Origin: CBIFVZ01 sp966185765
GTDB lineage: Bacteria > Pseudomonadota > Gammaproteobacteria > Enterobacterales > Enterobacteriaceae
NCBI GenBank assembly: GCA_966185765.1
Contig: CBIFVZ010000067.1
Location: 1 to 20,466, forward strand
Direction: 5' to 3'
DNA length: 20,466 nt
The notes beneath the pieces are model-generated. The model saw nothing but the letters and a program-made list of their open reading frames with translations, was not told the origin of the DNA and ran no database searches. Below, in pieces: positions 13,580 through 20,466 of this stretch. The position numbers were made by a program, and so were the translations under genes. How positions within the stretch are numbered: position 1 is the stretch's first letter; the number at the start of each line of letters is the position of its first letter.

Positions 13580-15490
13580 GTGACGGACGATTTTGCAGCA
13601 GATGGCCAGTTGGCGCGAGCCATTCCCGGCTTCAAACCGCGTGAGCCACAGCGCCAGATGGCGCAGGCGGTGACAAAGGCCATTGAGACCGGCACCCAAC
13701 TGGTTGTTGAGGCCGGGACCGGCACTGGTAAAACCTATGCCTATCTGGCTCCGGCGCTACGCTCGGGTAAAAAAGTTATCATCTCTACCGGCTCAAAGGC
13801 GCTTCAGGATCAGCTTTACAGTCGTGACCTCCCAACGGTGCGCAAGGCGCTGGCGTACACCGGGCGACTGGCGCTACTGAAAGGGCGTGCTAACTATCTT
13901 TGTCTTGAGCGTCTTGAACAACAGGCGCTGGCGGGCGGTGACCTGCCGGTGCAGTTGTTAAGCGAAGTGGTGCGTCTGCGTAGCTGGTCGTCAGAAACGG
14001 TCGATGGCGATATCAGTACCTGTCTGGATGTGGCGGAAGACTCGGCGGTGTGGCCGTTGGTGACCAGCACTAACGATAACTGTCTTGGCGCTGACTGCCC
14101 GTTGTATAAAGAGTGCTTTGTGGTCAAAGCGCGTAAAAAAGCGATGGATGCGGATATCGTAGTGGTAAACCACCACCTTTATCTGGCGGACATGGTGGTC
14201 AAAGAGAGCGGTTTTGCCGAGCTAATCCCTGAAGTCGACGTCACTATCTTCGATGAAGCCCATCAAATTCCCGATATTGCCAGCCAGTATTTCGGCCAGT
14301 CGCTCTCCAGCCGCCAGTTACTGGATCTGGCGAAAGATTTCACCATTGCCTATCGCACCGAAGTTAAAGATACCCAACAGCTGCAAAAGTGTGCCGATCG
14401 GCTGGCCCAGAGTGCGCAGGATTTCCGGCTACAGTTAGGTGAGCCAGGCTATCGTGGAAACCTGCGCGACCTGCTGGCTGACGCCAATATTCAGCGGGCG
14501 TTGCTGTTGCTCGATGATGCGCTGGAGCTGTGCTATGACGTGGCAAAGTTGTCGCTGGGCCGCTCGGCCATACTCGATGCGGCGTTTGAGCGTGCCACGT
14601 TGTATCGCGCCCGCCTTAAGCGCCTGAAAGAAACCAGCCAGCCGGGTTACAGCTACTGGTACGAATGCACCTCGCGCCACTTTAACCTGGCGCTGACGCC
14701 GCTGACGGTGGCGGAAAAATTCCGTGAAGTGATGGAGCAGCGTAAGGGGGGCTGGGTGTTTACCTCTGCAACGCTGTCGGTTAACGACCAACTTAGCCAC
14801 TTCACTGACAGGCTCGGTATCAGCGATGCCGAATCGCTGCTGCTGCCCAGCCCATTTGATTATGAACGCCAGGCGCTCTTGTGTGTGCCGCGTGCGCTGC
14901 CGATGGCGCGCCAGCCCGGCGCGGCAAGGCGTCTGGCGCAAATGCTTCGCCCGATGATTGAAGCTAACAATGGCCGCTGCTTTATGCTGTGCACGTCACA
15001 CGCCATGATGCGCGAGCTGGCGGGCGAGTTCCGCGCCACGATGACCTTACCCGTACTGCTACAGGGTGAAACCAGTAAAGGACAACTGCTCGCACAGTTT
15101 GTGGAGGCCGGAAATGCACTGCTGGTTGCCACCAGTAGCTTCTGGGAAGGTGTTGATGTGCGTGGCGACGCACTGTCGCTGGTGATTATTGACAAACTGC
15201 CGTTTACGTCGCCAGACGATCCGCTGTTGAAAGCACGTATGGAAGACGCCCGTTTGCGCGGGGTTGATCCGTTTAACGATGTTCAACTGCCCGAAGCGGT
15301 GATTGCGCTTAAGCAGGGGGTCGGTCGTCTTATCCGCGATATCGATGACCGGGGCGTGCTGGTGATTTGCGATGAGCGTCTGGTCTCGCGTCCTTATGGC
15401 GAGGTATTCCTCAACAGCCTGCCGCCGTCACCGCGTACGCGGGATATAAAACGCGCGCTTGCCTTCCTGACTGCGCCGTCTGAACAGTAA
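13580..15490 (+). CDS. yoaA: XPD/DinG-family iron-sulphur helicase YoaA
   Basis: Superfamily 2 5'-3' DNA helicase of 636 residues, the same length as E. coli YoaA. That protein pairs with the DNA polymerase III chi subunit (HolC) and helps repair damaged replication forks and cope with chain terminators such as azidothymidine. Walker A EAGTGTGKTY (K51) is followed by cysteines C108, C168, C173 and C179. The last three have the 5- and 6-residue spacing of the DinG iron-sulphur cluster. The Walker B/DEAH box is FDEAH (225-228). Motifs further on include FTSATLS, ATSSFWEGVDVRGD and the arginine finger region QGVGRLIRD. Start is GTG after AGGGGG, as in E. coli. It is divergent from yoaB. Confidence 0.96.
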   Translation: MTDDFAADGQLARAIPGFKPREPQRQMAQAVTKAIETGTQLVVEAGTGTGKTYAYLAPALRSGKKVIISTGSKALQDQLYSRDLPTVRKALAYTGRLALLKGRANYLCLERLEQQALAGGDLPVQLLSEVVRLRSWSSETVDGDISTCLDVAEDSAVWPLVTSTNDNCLGADCPLYKECFVVKARKKAMDADIVVVNHHLYLADMVVKESGFAELIPEVDVTIFDEAHQIPDIASQYFGQSLSSRQLLDLAKDFTIAYRTEVKDTQQLQKCADRLAQSAQDFRLQLGEPGYRGNLRDLLADANIQRALLLLDDALELCYDVAKLSLGRSAILDAAFERATLYRARLKRLKETSQPGYSYWYECTSRHFNLALTPLTVAEKFREVMEQRKGGWVFTSATLSVNDQLSHFTDRLGISDAESLLLPSPFDYERQALLCVPRALPMARQPGAARRLAQMLRPMIEANNGRCFMLCTSHAMMRELAGEFRATMTLPVLLQGETSKGQLLAQFVEAGNALLVATSSFWEGVDVRGDALSLVIIDKLPFTSPDDPLLKARMEDARLRGVDPFNDVQLPEAVIALKQGVGRLIRDIDDRGVLVICDERLVSRPYGEVFLNSLPPSPRTRDIKRALAFLTAPSEQ

Positions 15491-15493
15491 AGT

Positions 15494-15515
15494 GCATCAT
15501 ACTGTGGTATGATGC
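15494..15515 (+). promoter_or_regulatory. Hairpin after yoaA that contains an extended -10 for tsaB
   Basis: Perfect stem GCATCATAC/GTATGATGC with loop TGTG starts 4 nt after the yoaA stop. Its right arm holds TGG-TATGAT (15505-15513), a textbook extended -10, inferred to start transcription near 15520, about 40 nt before tsaB. The -35 is poor. GTTTTT follows 6 nt after the stem, so the same sequence could also terminate yoaA weakly. Confidence 0.5.
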
Positions 15516-15558
15516 GCGCCGTTTTTCTCCCTGCACCGTCACCGAGGTTGACTGAGCC

Positions 15559-16254
15559 ATGCGAATTCTCGCCATTGATACCGCCACCGAGGCCTGCTCC
15601 GTGGCGCTGGGGCTGGACGACACCACCCTGAGTCATTTTGAACTTTGCCCGCGTGAACATACTCAGAGGATATTGCCTATGGTGCGCGATATCCTGAACC
15701 AGGGCGCAGTTAATTTGTCTGACATAGAAGTGCTGGCGTTTGGTCGTGGGCCGGGGAGTTTTACTGGCGTGCGTATCGGCATTGGCATTGCTCAGGGGCT
15801 GGCGTTAGGCGCAGCGCTGCCAATGGTTGGCGTGTCGACGCTTGCCACAATGGCGCAGGGCGCATTTCGTAAAAGCGGTGCCACGCGTGTGCTGGCGGCT
15901 ATTGATGCGCGCATGGGCGAGGTCTACTGGGCTGAGTACCAACGCAACGCAGACGGTAGCTGGCAGGGCGAGGCGACTGAAGCGGTGTTAAAGCCAGAGG
16001 CTGTTGCTGAGCGGTTGAAGCAGCTTGAGGGCCGCTGGTCTACAGTGGGTACAGGCTGGCAAGCGTGGCCCGGGTTGGGGCGCGACTGTGGGCTTGAATT
16101 AGAGGATGGCGGGGTGCTGTTGCCTGCCGCAGAAGATATGCTGCCGCTGGCGCATTATAGCGCGGCGCAAGGCCGTACCGTTGCGGCTGAGAACGCCGAG
16201 CCAGTCTATCTGCGCAATGAGGTTGCGTGGAAGAAGCTGCCGGGGCGCGAATAA
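15559..16254 (+). CDS. tsaB: tRNA threonylcarbamoyladenosine biosynthesis protein TsaB
   Basis: This 231-residue protein (the same as E. coli TsaB/YeaZ) is the ASKHA-fold partner of TsaD. With TsaE they transfer the threonylcarbamoyl group to A37 of ANN-decoding tRNAs. The N-terminus RILAIDTATEACSVAL shows the first beta-hairpin of the fold, and FGRGPGSFTGVRIGIGIAQG is the family's glycine-rich signature. VLAAIDARMGEVYWAEY follows in the middle, and the end is EPVYLRNEVAWKKLPGRE. TsaB lacks catalytic metal ligands and acts by dimerising with TsaD. The start ATG has GAGG about 13-16 nt upstream, a rather long spacing. It is separated from yeaY by 37 nt with no terminator, so the two are probably cotranscribed. 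Confidence 0.96.
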   Translation: MRILAIDTATEACSVALGLDDTTLSHFELCPREHTQRILPMVRDILNQGAVNLSDIEVLAFGRGPGSFTGVRIGIGIAQGLALGAALPMVGVSTLATMAQGAFRKSGATRVLAAIDARMGEVYWAEYQRNADGSWQGEATEAVLKPEAVAERLKQLEGRWSTVGTGWQAWPGLGRDCGLELEDGGVLLPAAEDMLPLAHYSAAQGRTVAAENAEPVYLRNEVAWKKLPGRE

Positions 16255-16291
16255 CGGCTCGTTCGTCAAGTACGGGTTAAGGAGCAACAAC

Positions 16292-16885
16292 ATGGCGGTG
16301 CAAATGAAAAAAGCAGGCTTACTATTCGTCGCAGCGCTGACGCTGGCCCTGAGCGGATGCGCGACGGTGCCAGATGCCATCAAAGGAACCAGTCCTACGC
16401 CGCAGCAGGATTTGGTGCGGGTAATGAGCGCACCGCAGTTGTATGTCGGGCAGGAAGCGCGTTTTGGTGGCAAAGTAGTCAATATTCACAACCTGCAGGG
16501 AAAAACGCGGCTGGAAATTGCCACTATGCCACTCGATGACATGGCCGCACCATTGCTGGGGGCGCCATCACGCGGGCGTATTCTGGCTGATGTCCAGGGC
16601 TTTCTCGACCCGGTCGATTTTCGCAACCAACTGGTGACGGTGGTGGGGCCAATAACCGGTACTGAGCAGGGTAAAATCGGTGAATCGACCTACACCTTCA
16701 TGGTGATGCAGGCAGACGGCTTTAAACGCTGGCGCGTGCAACAGCAGGTGGTGATGCCGCCGCAGCCCATCGACCCGTGGTTGTGGGGCGGACCCGGCCC
16801 TGGACGTCATGGCTACTGGGGTGGGCCGTGGGGAGGCTGGTATAATCCCGGCCCGGCACAGGTCCAAACCTTCGTGACTGAATAA
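16292..16885 (+). CDS. yeaY: Slp-family outer-membrane lipoprotein YeaY
   Basis: Predicted lipoprotein of 197 residues (E. coli YeaY 193), related to the starvation lipoprotein Slp. The signal peptide MAVQMKKAGLLFVAALTLAL ends in the lipobox LSGC, giving lipidated Cys23. The following residue is Ala, so sorting to the outer membrane is expected. The Slp domain includes SAPQLYVGQEARFGGKVVNI and GFLDPVDFRNQLVTVVGPI. The C-terminus is unusual in composition, rich in Gly, Trp and Pro (about residues 158-190). ATG is chosen because AAGGAG lies 8 nt upstream. The E. coli gene is reported to respond to sigma-E, but I found no clear sigma-E promoter in the end of tsaB. Function is unknown. Confidence 0.94.
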   Translation: MAVQMKKAGLLFVAALTLALSGCATVPDAIKGTSPTPQQDLVRVMSAPQLYVGQEARFGGKVVNIHNLQGKTRLEIATMPLDDMAAPLLGAPSRGRILADVQGFLDPVDFRNQLVTVVGPITGTEQGKIGESTYTFMVMQADGFKRWRVQQQVVMPPQPIDPWLWGGPGPGRHGYWGGPWGGWYNPGPAQVQTFVTE

Positions 16886-16907
16886 TCTATTGAATTGTAA
16901 GTATTTT

Positions 16908-16938
16908 AGACAGCGACTGGTTCGCTGTCTCTTTGTTT
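16908..16938 (+). terminator. Rho-independent terminator of tsaB-yeaY
   Basis: AGACAGCGA (16908-16916), loop CTGGT, TCGCTGTCT (16922-16930), then CTTTGTTT; 22 nt after the yeaY stop. Confidence 0.88.
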
Positions 16939-16960
16939 CCAGGACGGAACGAAAATATTT

Positions 16961-16976
16961 AGTGATGGGCTTCGCA
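16961..16976. promoter_or_regulatory. Possible CRP site upstream of fadD
   Basis: AGTGA-TGGGCT-TCGCA matches TGTGA-N6-TCACA at 8 of 10 positions, 47 bp upstream of the centre of the FadR-like box. fadD needs cAMP-CRP in E. coli. Confidence 0.45.
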
Positions 16977-16999
16977 ACCTGCTAACGGGTTAATAACCA

Positions 17000-17016
17000 A
17001 ACTGGTACGCTGAGTT
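17000..17016. promoter_or_regulatory. FadR operator of fadD
   Basis: AACTGGTACGCTGAGTT, 74-90 bp before the fadD start, resembles the FadR consensus AACTGGTCGGACCAGTT, with the left half fully matched (AACTGGT). The known E. coli fadD operator has the same CTGGTA...TGAGTT shape. FadR represses until long-chain acyl-CoA binds. An AT-rich TAATATTAT follows immediately and may be the -10. Confidence 0.7.
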
Positions 17017-17089
17017 AATATTATGTTAACAATGTGCTGGATTTGCCGGGGTTGTGATGACGACGAATAATAATTTCAGAGGTGAAACC

Positions 17090-18775
17090 TTGCAGAAAGT
17101 TTGGCTTAATCGCTATCCGGAGGATGTTCCGGCGAACATCAATCCCGATCGTTATTTATCTCTGGTTGATCTTTTTGAACGCGCAGCGACCCGCTTTGCC
17201 GACAGCCCCGCCTTTATTAACATGGGCGAGGTGATGACCTTTCGTAAACTTGAAGAGCGCAGCCGCGCTTTCGCTGCGTACTTACAGGACGGGTTGGGGC
17301 TTAAAAGAGGCGACCGCGTGGCGCTGATGATGCCTAACCTGCTGCAATATCCGGTAGCGCTGTTTGGTATTCTGCGTGCGGGTATGGTGGTGGTGAACGT
17401 TAACCCGCTTTATACGCCGCGCGAGCTGGAGCACCAGCTTAATGACAGCGGTGCCAGCGCTATTGTTATCGTCTCCAACTTTGCTCATACGCTGGAAAAA
17501 GTTGTCGATAAAACCGGCGTTAAGCACGTTATTTTAACCCGCATGGGTGACCAGCTTTCCACGGCAAAAGGGACACTGGTTAACTTTGTGGTCAAATATA
17601 TCAAACGTCTGGTACCCAAATATCACCTACCGCACGCCACGTCATTTCGCCGTGCTCTGCAGGCGGGCTACCGCATGCAGTACATCAAACCGGAAGTGAG
17701 CGGCGACGATATTGCCTTTTTGCAATATACCGGTGGTACTACCGGTGTTGCCAAAGGTGCTATGCTCAGCCACCGCAATATGCTGGCAAACCTGGAGCAG
17801 GTGAAGGCCACCTATGGGCCGCTGCTTCACGAGCATCGTGAGCTGGTGGTGACGGCTCTGCCGCTGTATCACATTTTTGCACTCACCATTAACTGCCTGC
17901 TGTTTATCGATCTCGGCGGACAAAACCTGCTTATCACCAATCCACGCGATATTCCCGGCATGGTGAAAGAGTTGAGCAAATATCCTTTTACCGCTATTAC
18001 CGGCGTGAACACGTTGTTCAATGCGTTGTTGAATAACAGCGAATTTCATAAGCTGGATTTTTCAAATATGAATCTGGCTGCCGGCGGTGGGATGCCGGTT
18101 CAACATGTGGTGGCTGAACGCTGGGAAAAACTCACCGGTCATTACCTGCTTGAAGGCTATGGCCTGACAGAATGTGCGCCGCTGGTCAGCGTTAACCCGT
18201 ATGACATCGATTACCATAGCGGCAGTATTGGCCTGCCGGTGCCGTCCACTGACGTAAAACTGGTGGATGATGATGACAATGAGGTGGCAAAAGGCGAGCC
18301 GGGTGAGCTGTGCGTGCGTGGCCCGCAGGTCATGCTCGGCTACTGGAATCGGCCTGATGCCACTGAGGAAATCATGAAGGGCGGTTGGCTGCATACAGGC
18401 GATGTCGCGGTGATGGATGAGGAAGGCTTCATGCGCATTGTCGACAGGAAGAAGGACATGATTCTGGTCTCGGGTTTCAACGTGTATCCTAACGAAATCG
18501 AAGACGTGGTGATGCAGCATGACGGTGTACAGGAAGTGGCCGCCGTTGGTGTTGAGTCTGAGGCCAGCGGTGAAACGGTGAAAATCTTTGTGGTGAAAAA
18601 AGACGCCTCACTGACGCAAGAGGCGCTGATTGCTTTTTGTCGTCGCCATCTTACCGGTTACAAAGTGCCCAAAAAGGTGGAGTTTCGCGACGAGTTACCC
18701 AAATCCAATGTGGGCAAAATTTTACGTCGAGAACTGCGTGACGAAGCCAATAAGAAAGGCAACAATAGCGCCTGA
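17090..18775 (+). CDS. fadD: Long-chain fatty acid--CoA ligase FadD
   Basis: Membrane-associated acyl-CoA synthetase that activates incoming long-chain fatty acids with ATP and CoA for beta-oxidation, and works with the FadL porin. With the TTG start at 17090 it has 561 residues, as in E. coli. The ATP/AMP motif YTGGTTGVAKGAM is at residues 213-225. A second AMP-binding motif is YGLTECAP. The fatty-acyl-CoA synthetase signature (GGWLHTGDVAVMDEEGFMRI, then VDRKKDMIL) is intact, and the adenylation lysine lies in KSNVGKILRREL. The frame also opens at GTG 17054/ATG 17057. TTG is preferred because AGAGGTG sits just upstream and the product starts like the E. coli one (MxKVWLNRYP). FadR-like and CRP-like sites lie upstream. 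Confidence 0.96.
   Translation: MQKVWLNRYPEDVPANINPDRYLSLVDLFERAATRFADSPAFINMGEVMTFRKLEERSRAFAAYLQDGLGLKRGDRVALMMPNLLQYPVALFGILRAGMVVVNVNPLYTPRELEHQLNDSGASAIVIVSNFAHTLEKVVDKTGVKHVILTRMGDQLSTAKGTLVNFVVKYIKRLVPKYHLPHATSFRRALQAGYRMQYIKPEVSGDDIAFLQYTGGTTGVAKGAMLSHRNMLANLEQVKATYGPLLHEHRELVVTALPLYHIFALTINCLLFIDLGGQNLLITNPRDIPGMVKELSKYPFTAITGVNTLFNALLNNSEFHKLDFSNMNLAAGGGMPVQHVVAERWEKLTGHYLLEGYGLTECAPLVSVNPYDIDYHSGSIGLPVPSTDVKLVDDDDNEVAKGEPGELCVRGPQVMLGYWNRPDATEEIMKGGWLHTGDVAVMDEEGFMRIVDRKKDMILVSGFNVYPNEIEDVVMQHDGVQEVAAVGVESEASGETVKIFVVKKDASLTQEALIAFCRRHLTGYKVPKKVEFRDELPKSNVGKILRRELRDEANKKGNNSA
18738..18766 (+). promoter_or_regulatory. Candidate rnd promoter inside the end of fadD
   Basis: GTGACG (18738-18743), 17 bp, AACAAT (18761-18766), each 4 of 6 to consensus. 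The inferred start near 18773 would give a 70-nt leader, the length I recall for E. coli rnd. Weak sequence support. Confidence 0.35.
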
Positions 18776-18793
18776 ACCCAGGTCAGTTACCCG

Positions 18794-18818
18794 AACGCCG
18801 GCCACGCCGGCGTTTTTT
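18794..18818 (+). terminator. Stem-loop plus U-tract: fadD terminator and probable rnd leader element
   Basis: AACGCCGG (18794-18801), loop CCACG, CCGGCGTT (18807-18814), the T-run spanning 18813-18818, 19 nt after fadD. It lies only 26 nt before the rnd TTG. In E. coli the rnd mRNA leader carries such a terminator-like stem and U-run, which is needed for efficient translation, so the element probably does both jobs. Confidence 0.85.
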
Positions 18819-18843
18819 ATGGGCCAGAGAAAGAGAATACGAT

Positions 18844-19965
18844 TTGAATTATCAGATAATTACCGATGAACAAGGCCTTGTCGCCGTGTGTGAACAGGCG
18901 CGCCGTGCACCTGCTGTGGCGCTGGATACCGAGTTTGTTCGCACCCGTACCTATTACCCACAGCCTGGCCTGATTCAGCTCTATGACGGCGAAACCGTAT
19001 CGCTTATCGACCCGCTAGCTATCCAGGATATGAGCGCGTTTCGTGCATTGTTACTCGATGAGGCGGTGACCAAATTTTTGCACGCGGGCAGTGAAGACCT
19101 TGAGGTCTTCCTCAATGCGTTTGGCACCATGCCGGTGCCATTTATAGACACTCAGGTGCTGGCGGCGTTTCTTAACCATCCGCTTTCGACGGGTTTTGCC
19201 ACTATGGTAGAAACCTACAGCGGTGTGGTACTGGATAAGAGTGAATCACGCACAGACTGGCTGGCTCGCCCGTTGACAGAGAAGCAGCTGGATTATGCCG
19301 CAGCGGATGTCTGGTATCTGTTGCCGATAGCGCGTCGTCTGATGGACGATATCGCCAGCACCGGCTGGCTGGAGGCTGTTCAGGATGAGTGCCGCTTAAT
19401 GGCACAGCGACGCGCAGAGCCGCTGGCACCTGAAGATGCCTACCGTGAGATTGGCAACGCCTGGCAGTTGCGCACACGCCAGCTGGCGTGCCTGAAACTG
19501 ATGGCCGCTTGGCGACTGAATAAAGCGCGTGAGCGCGATCTGGCGGTCAATTTTGTGGTACGTGAAGAACACCTGTGGCAGGTGGCGCGTTATATGCCAG
19601 GTACGCTCGGTGAACTCGACAGCCTGGGTCTCTCCGGCAGCGAAATTCGTTTCCACGGTAAAACGCTGCTCGACTTCGTGGCAGAGGCCAAAGCCTTACC
19701 GGAAAGCGCGCTTCCTGAACCGGTGGTGAATCTGATTGATATGCCCGGTTATCGTAACGCCTTTAAGTACATCAAAGCGCTGGTGCAGGATGTGGCGAAA
19801 GAGAAGGGGCTGAGTCCTGAGCTTATCGCCTCACGTCGCCAGATTAACCAGTTACTGAACTGGCACTGGAAACTCAAGCCGTCGACCTCGCTGCCTGAGC
19901 TGGCAAGTGGCTGGCGTCATGCGTTGTTTGCGGGGCGACTTGAGACATTGCTAGCTGATTTTTAA
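18844..19965 (+). CDS. rnd: Ribonuclease D
   Basis: 3'-5' exoribonuclease of 373 residues (E. coli 375) that trims the 3' ends of tRNA precursors and other small RNAs. The DEDD exonuclease domain (about 1-190) shows Exo I VALDTEFVRTRTYYP (D28, E30), Exo II FLHAGSEDLEVFL (D85) and Exo III of the Y type, YAAADVWYLLP (Y151, D155). An HRDC domain (about 210-290, TRQLACLKLMAAWRLNKARE) and a second helical HRDC-like domain complete the protein. The start is TTG, as in E. coli rnd, with a weak purine-rich AAGAGA upstream. It depends on the stem-loop/U-tract leader for expression by analogy with E. coli. Confidence 0.96.
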   Translation: MNYQIITDEQGLVAVCEQARRAPAVALDTEFVRTRTYYPQPGLIQLYDGETVSLIDPLAIQDMSAFRALLLDEAVTKFLHAGSEDLEVFLNAFGTMPVPFIDTQVLAAFLNHPLSTGFATMVETYSGVVLDKSESRTDWLARPLTEKQLDYAAADVWYLLPIARRLMDDIASTGWLEAVQDECRLMAQRRAEPLAPEDAYREIGNAWQLRTRQLACLKLMAAWRLNKARERDLAVNFVVREEHLWQVARYMPGTLGELDSLGLSGSEIRFHGKTLLDFVAEAKALPESALPEPVVNLIDMPGYRNAFKYIKALVQDVAKEKGLSPELIASRRQINQLLNWHWKLKPSTSLPELASGWRHALFAGRLETLLADF

Positions 19966-20083
19966 TATTCCCACGCCGTCTTCGGGCGGCGAATAGCTGG
20001 CGGAATGCTGGGAATAAAGTCATGCGCAATCATACTCAGGTTATGTCGACGTGACTGAGAAAAGATAAGCATGTCCGACATAA
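19966..20083. other. rnd-minE intergenic region with nested hairpins
   Basis: After the rnd stop there is a UUCG-capped 7-bp stem (19974-19991), enclosed by possible pairing of TATTCCC (19966-19972) with GGGAATA (20010-20016). A further inverted repeat TTATGTCG/CGACATAA lies at 20041-20048 and 20076-20083. No open frame or T-tract accompanies the first stem, so it may be a 3' end protector of rnd mRNA rather than a terminator. It does not match REP/BIME sequences. Confidence 0.5.
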
Positions 20084-20100
20084 TAAGGCGAGGGTAACGG

Positions 20101-20143
20101 TAAAAAATAACCCCCGGTAATGCGAGCATTGCCGGGGGTTATT
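20101..20143 (-). terminator. Strong rho-independent terminator of the min operon
   Basis: On the minus strand an 18-bp stem (AATAACCCCCGGCAATGC/GCATTACCGGGGGTTATT, one G-T pair) is followed by TTTTTA. It begins 2 nt after the minE stop. T-rich sequence on the other side is limited, so it mainly serves minCDE, and also blocks read-through from rnd. Confidence 0.93.
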
Positions 20144-20144
20144 A

Positions 20145-20411
20145 TTAACGTGATTCTTCCGCTTCCGGCAGCGTCACGTTGAGTTCAAGTACGGATATAT
20201 CTTCGCCCTTTTGCTCAAGCTGCACGCTGACCATTTCCGGATCGATTTTCACATATTTGCAAATCACATCCAGAATATCGCGTTTAAGCTGCGGCAAATA
20301 ATGGGGTTCAGAATCACCACGGCGGCGTTCTGCGACAATAATCTGTAATCGTTCTTTGGCGATACTGGCTGTGTTCTTTTTTCGTGAAAGAAAAAAGTCA
20401 AGTAATGCCAT
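20145..20411 (-). CDS. minE: Cell division topological specificity factor MinE
   Basis: This 88-residue protein (the same as E. coli MinE) stimulates the MinD ATPase and releases MinD from the membrane. That drives pole-to-pole Min oscillation and confines the MinC inhibitor to the poles. The N-terminal membrane-targeting and anti-MinCD segment MALLDFFLSRKKNTASIAKERLQIIVAERR is nearly as in E. coli. The C-terminal topological specificity domain contains PHYLPQLKRDILDVICKYV and ends LELNVTLPEAEESR. ATG lies three bases after the minD stop, with its Shine-Dalgarno (GGAGG) inside the end of minD, so translation is coupled. It is the last gene of minCDE. Confidence 0.97.
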   Translation of the reverse strand: MALLDFFLSRKKNTASIAKERLQIIVAERRRGDSEPHYLPQLKRDILDVICKYVKIDPEMVSVQLEQKGEDISVLELNVTLPEAEESR

Positions 20412-20414
20412 GAC

Positions 20415-20466
20415 TTATCCTCCGAACAGGCGTTTGAGGAAACCTTTCTTCTCTTCTTCAATGAAG
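20415..20466 (-). CDS. minD: Septum site-determining ATPase MinD, last 16 codons (partial)
   Basis: The minus strand reads FIEEEKKGFLKRLFGG before TAA. This is the C-terminal amphipathic membrane-targeting sequence of MinD, which attaches the ATP-bound dimer to the inner membrane. The rest of the gene lies beyond the window end. Three bases separate its stop from the minE ATG. Confidence 0.93.
   Translation of the reverse strand, partial: FIEEEKKGFLKRLFGG

Noticed and set aside
16200..16291. Sigma-E promoter for yeaY
   Set aside because: A GGAAGAA sequence exists in the end of tsaB, but the nearest TCAA-type -10 is much too far away.
19966..20100. REP/BIME element between rnd and minE
   Set aside because: The hairpins lack the conserved REP core, and no second copy is present in the window.
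1..20466. An undescribed multi-gene system, defence island or mobile element
   Set aside because: All genes match an enterobacterial core order. There are no transposases, integrases, direct-repeat borders, CRISPR-like repeats or compositionally odd blocks.

Overview
The window is ordinary chromosomal backbone from a member of the Enterobacteriaceae. Every gene has a recognisable Escherichia coli counterpart, and the order cspC-rlmA-mntP-yobD-manZYX-yoaE-pdeD-sdaA-nudL-pabB-yoaH-yoaB-yoaA-tsaB-yeaY-fadD-rnd-minE-minD matches E. coli K-12 as I remember it. The proteins differ from E. coli at many positions (RlmA, PabB, YoaE linker, YeaY tail, Rnd), so this is a related genus rather than E. coli. 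I saw no tRNA, rRNA, insertion sequence, phage gene, CRISPR array or toxin-antitoxin pair.

Layout. Positions 1-157 hold the end of cspC and its terminator. rlmA (+) and mntP (-) meet tail to tail with no gap. mntP is preceded by a yybP-ykoY manganese riboswitch, a Fur-like box and two tandem MntR-like palindromes, so three possible metal inputs are stacked in about 370 bp. Next, on the minus strand, come yobD and the mannose PTS operon manXYZ. Its promoter region shows a class II CRP arrangement, two Mlc/NagC-like palindromes and a candidate SgrS pairing site between manX and manY. A divergent promoter with a perfect palindrome in its spacer drives yoaE (TerC/CBS membrane protein) after a leader of about 190 nt. 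yoaE ends one base from pdeD, a membrane cyclic-di-GMP phosphodiesterase.

The middle of the window is metabolic: sdaA (serine deaminase), nudL (CoA diphosphatase) and pabB (aminodeoxychorismate synthase component I), all on the minus strand. The small yoaH (+) and the RidA-like yoaB (-) converge on a strong hairpin. yoaA (+), an XPD/DinG-type iron-sulphur helicase, diverges from yoaB. It is followed by tsaB (tRNA t6A synthesis), yeaY (Slp-type lipoprotein), fadD (acyl-CoA synthetase, with FadR-like and CRP-like sites) and rnd (RNase D). The minus-strand end carries minE and the last codons of minD, from the division-site operon.

I found no undescribed multi-gene system. The observations worth a second look are regulatory: the Mn control region, the spacer palindrome and leader of yoaE, the hairpin that overlaps a tsaB promoter, and the rnd stem-loop/U-tract leader. 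Site calls were made by eye. Statements about E. coli come from memory and were not checked against a database.
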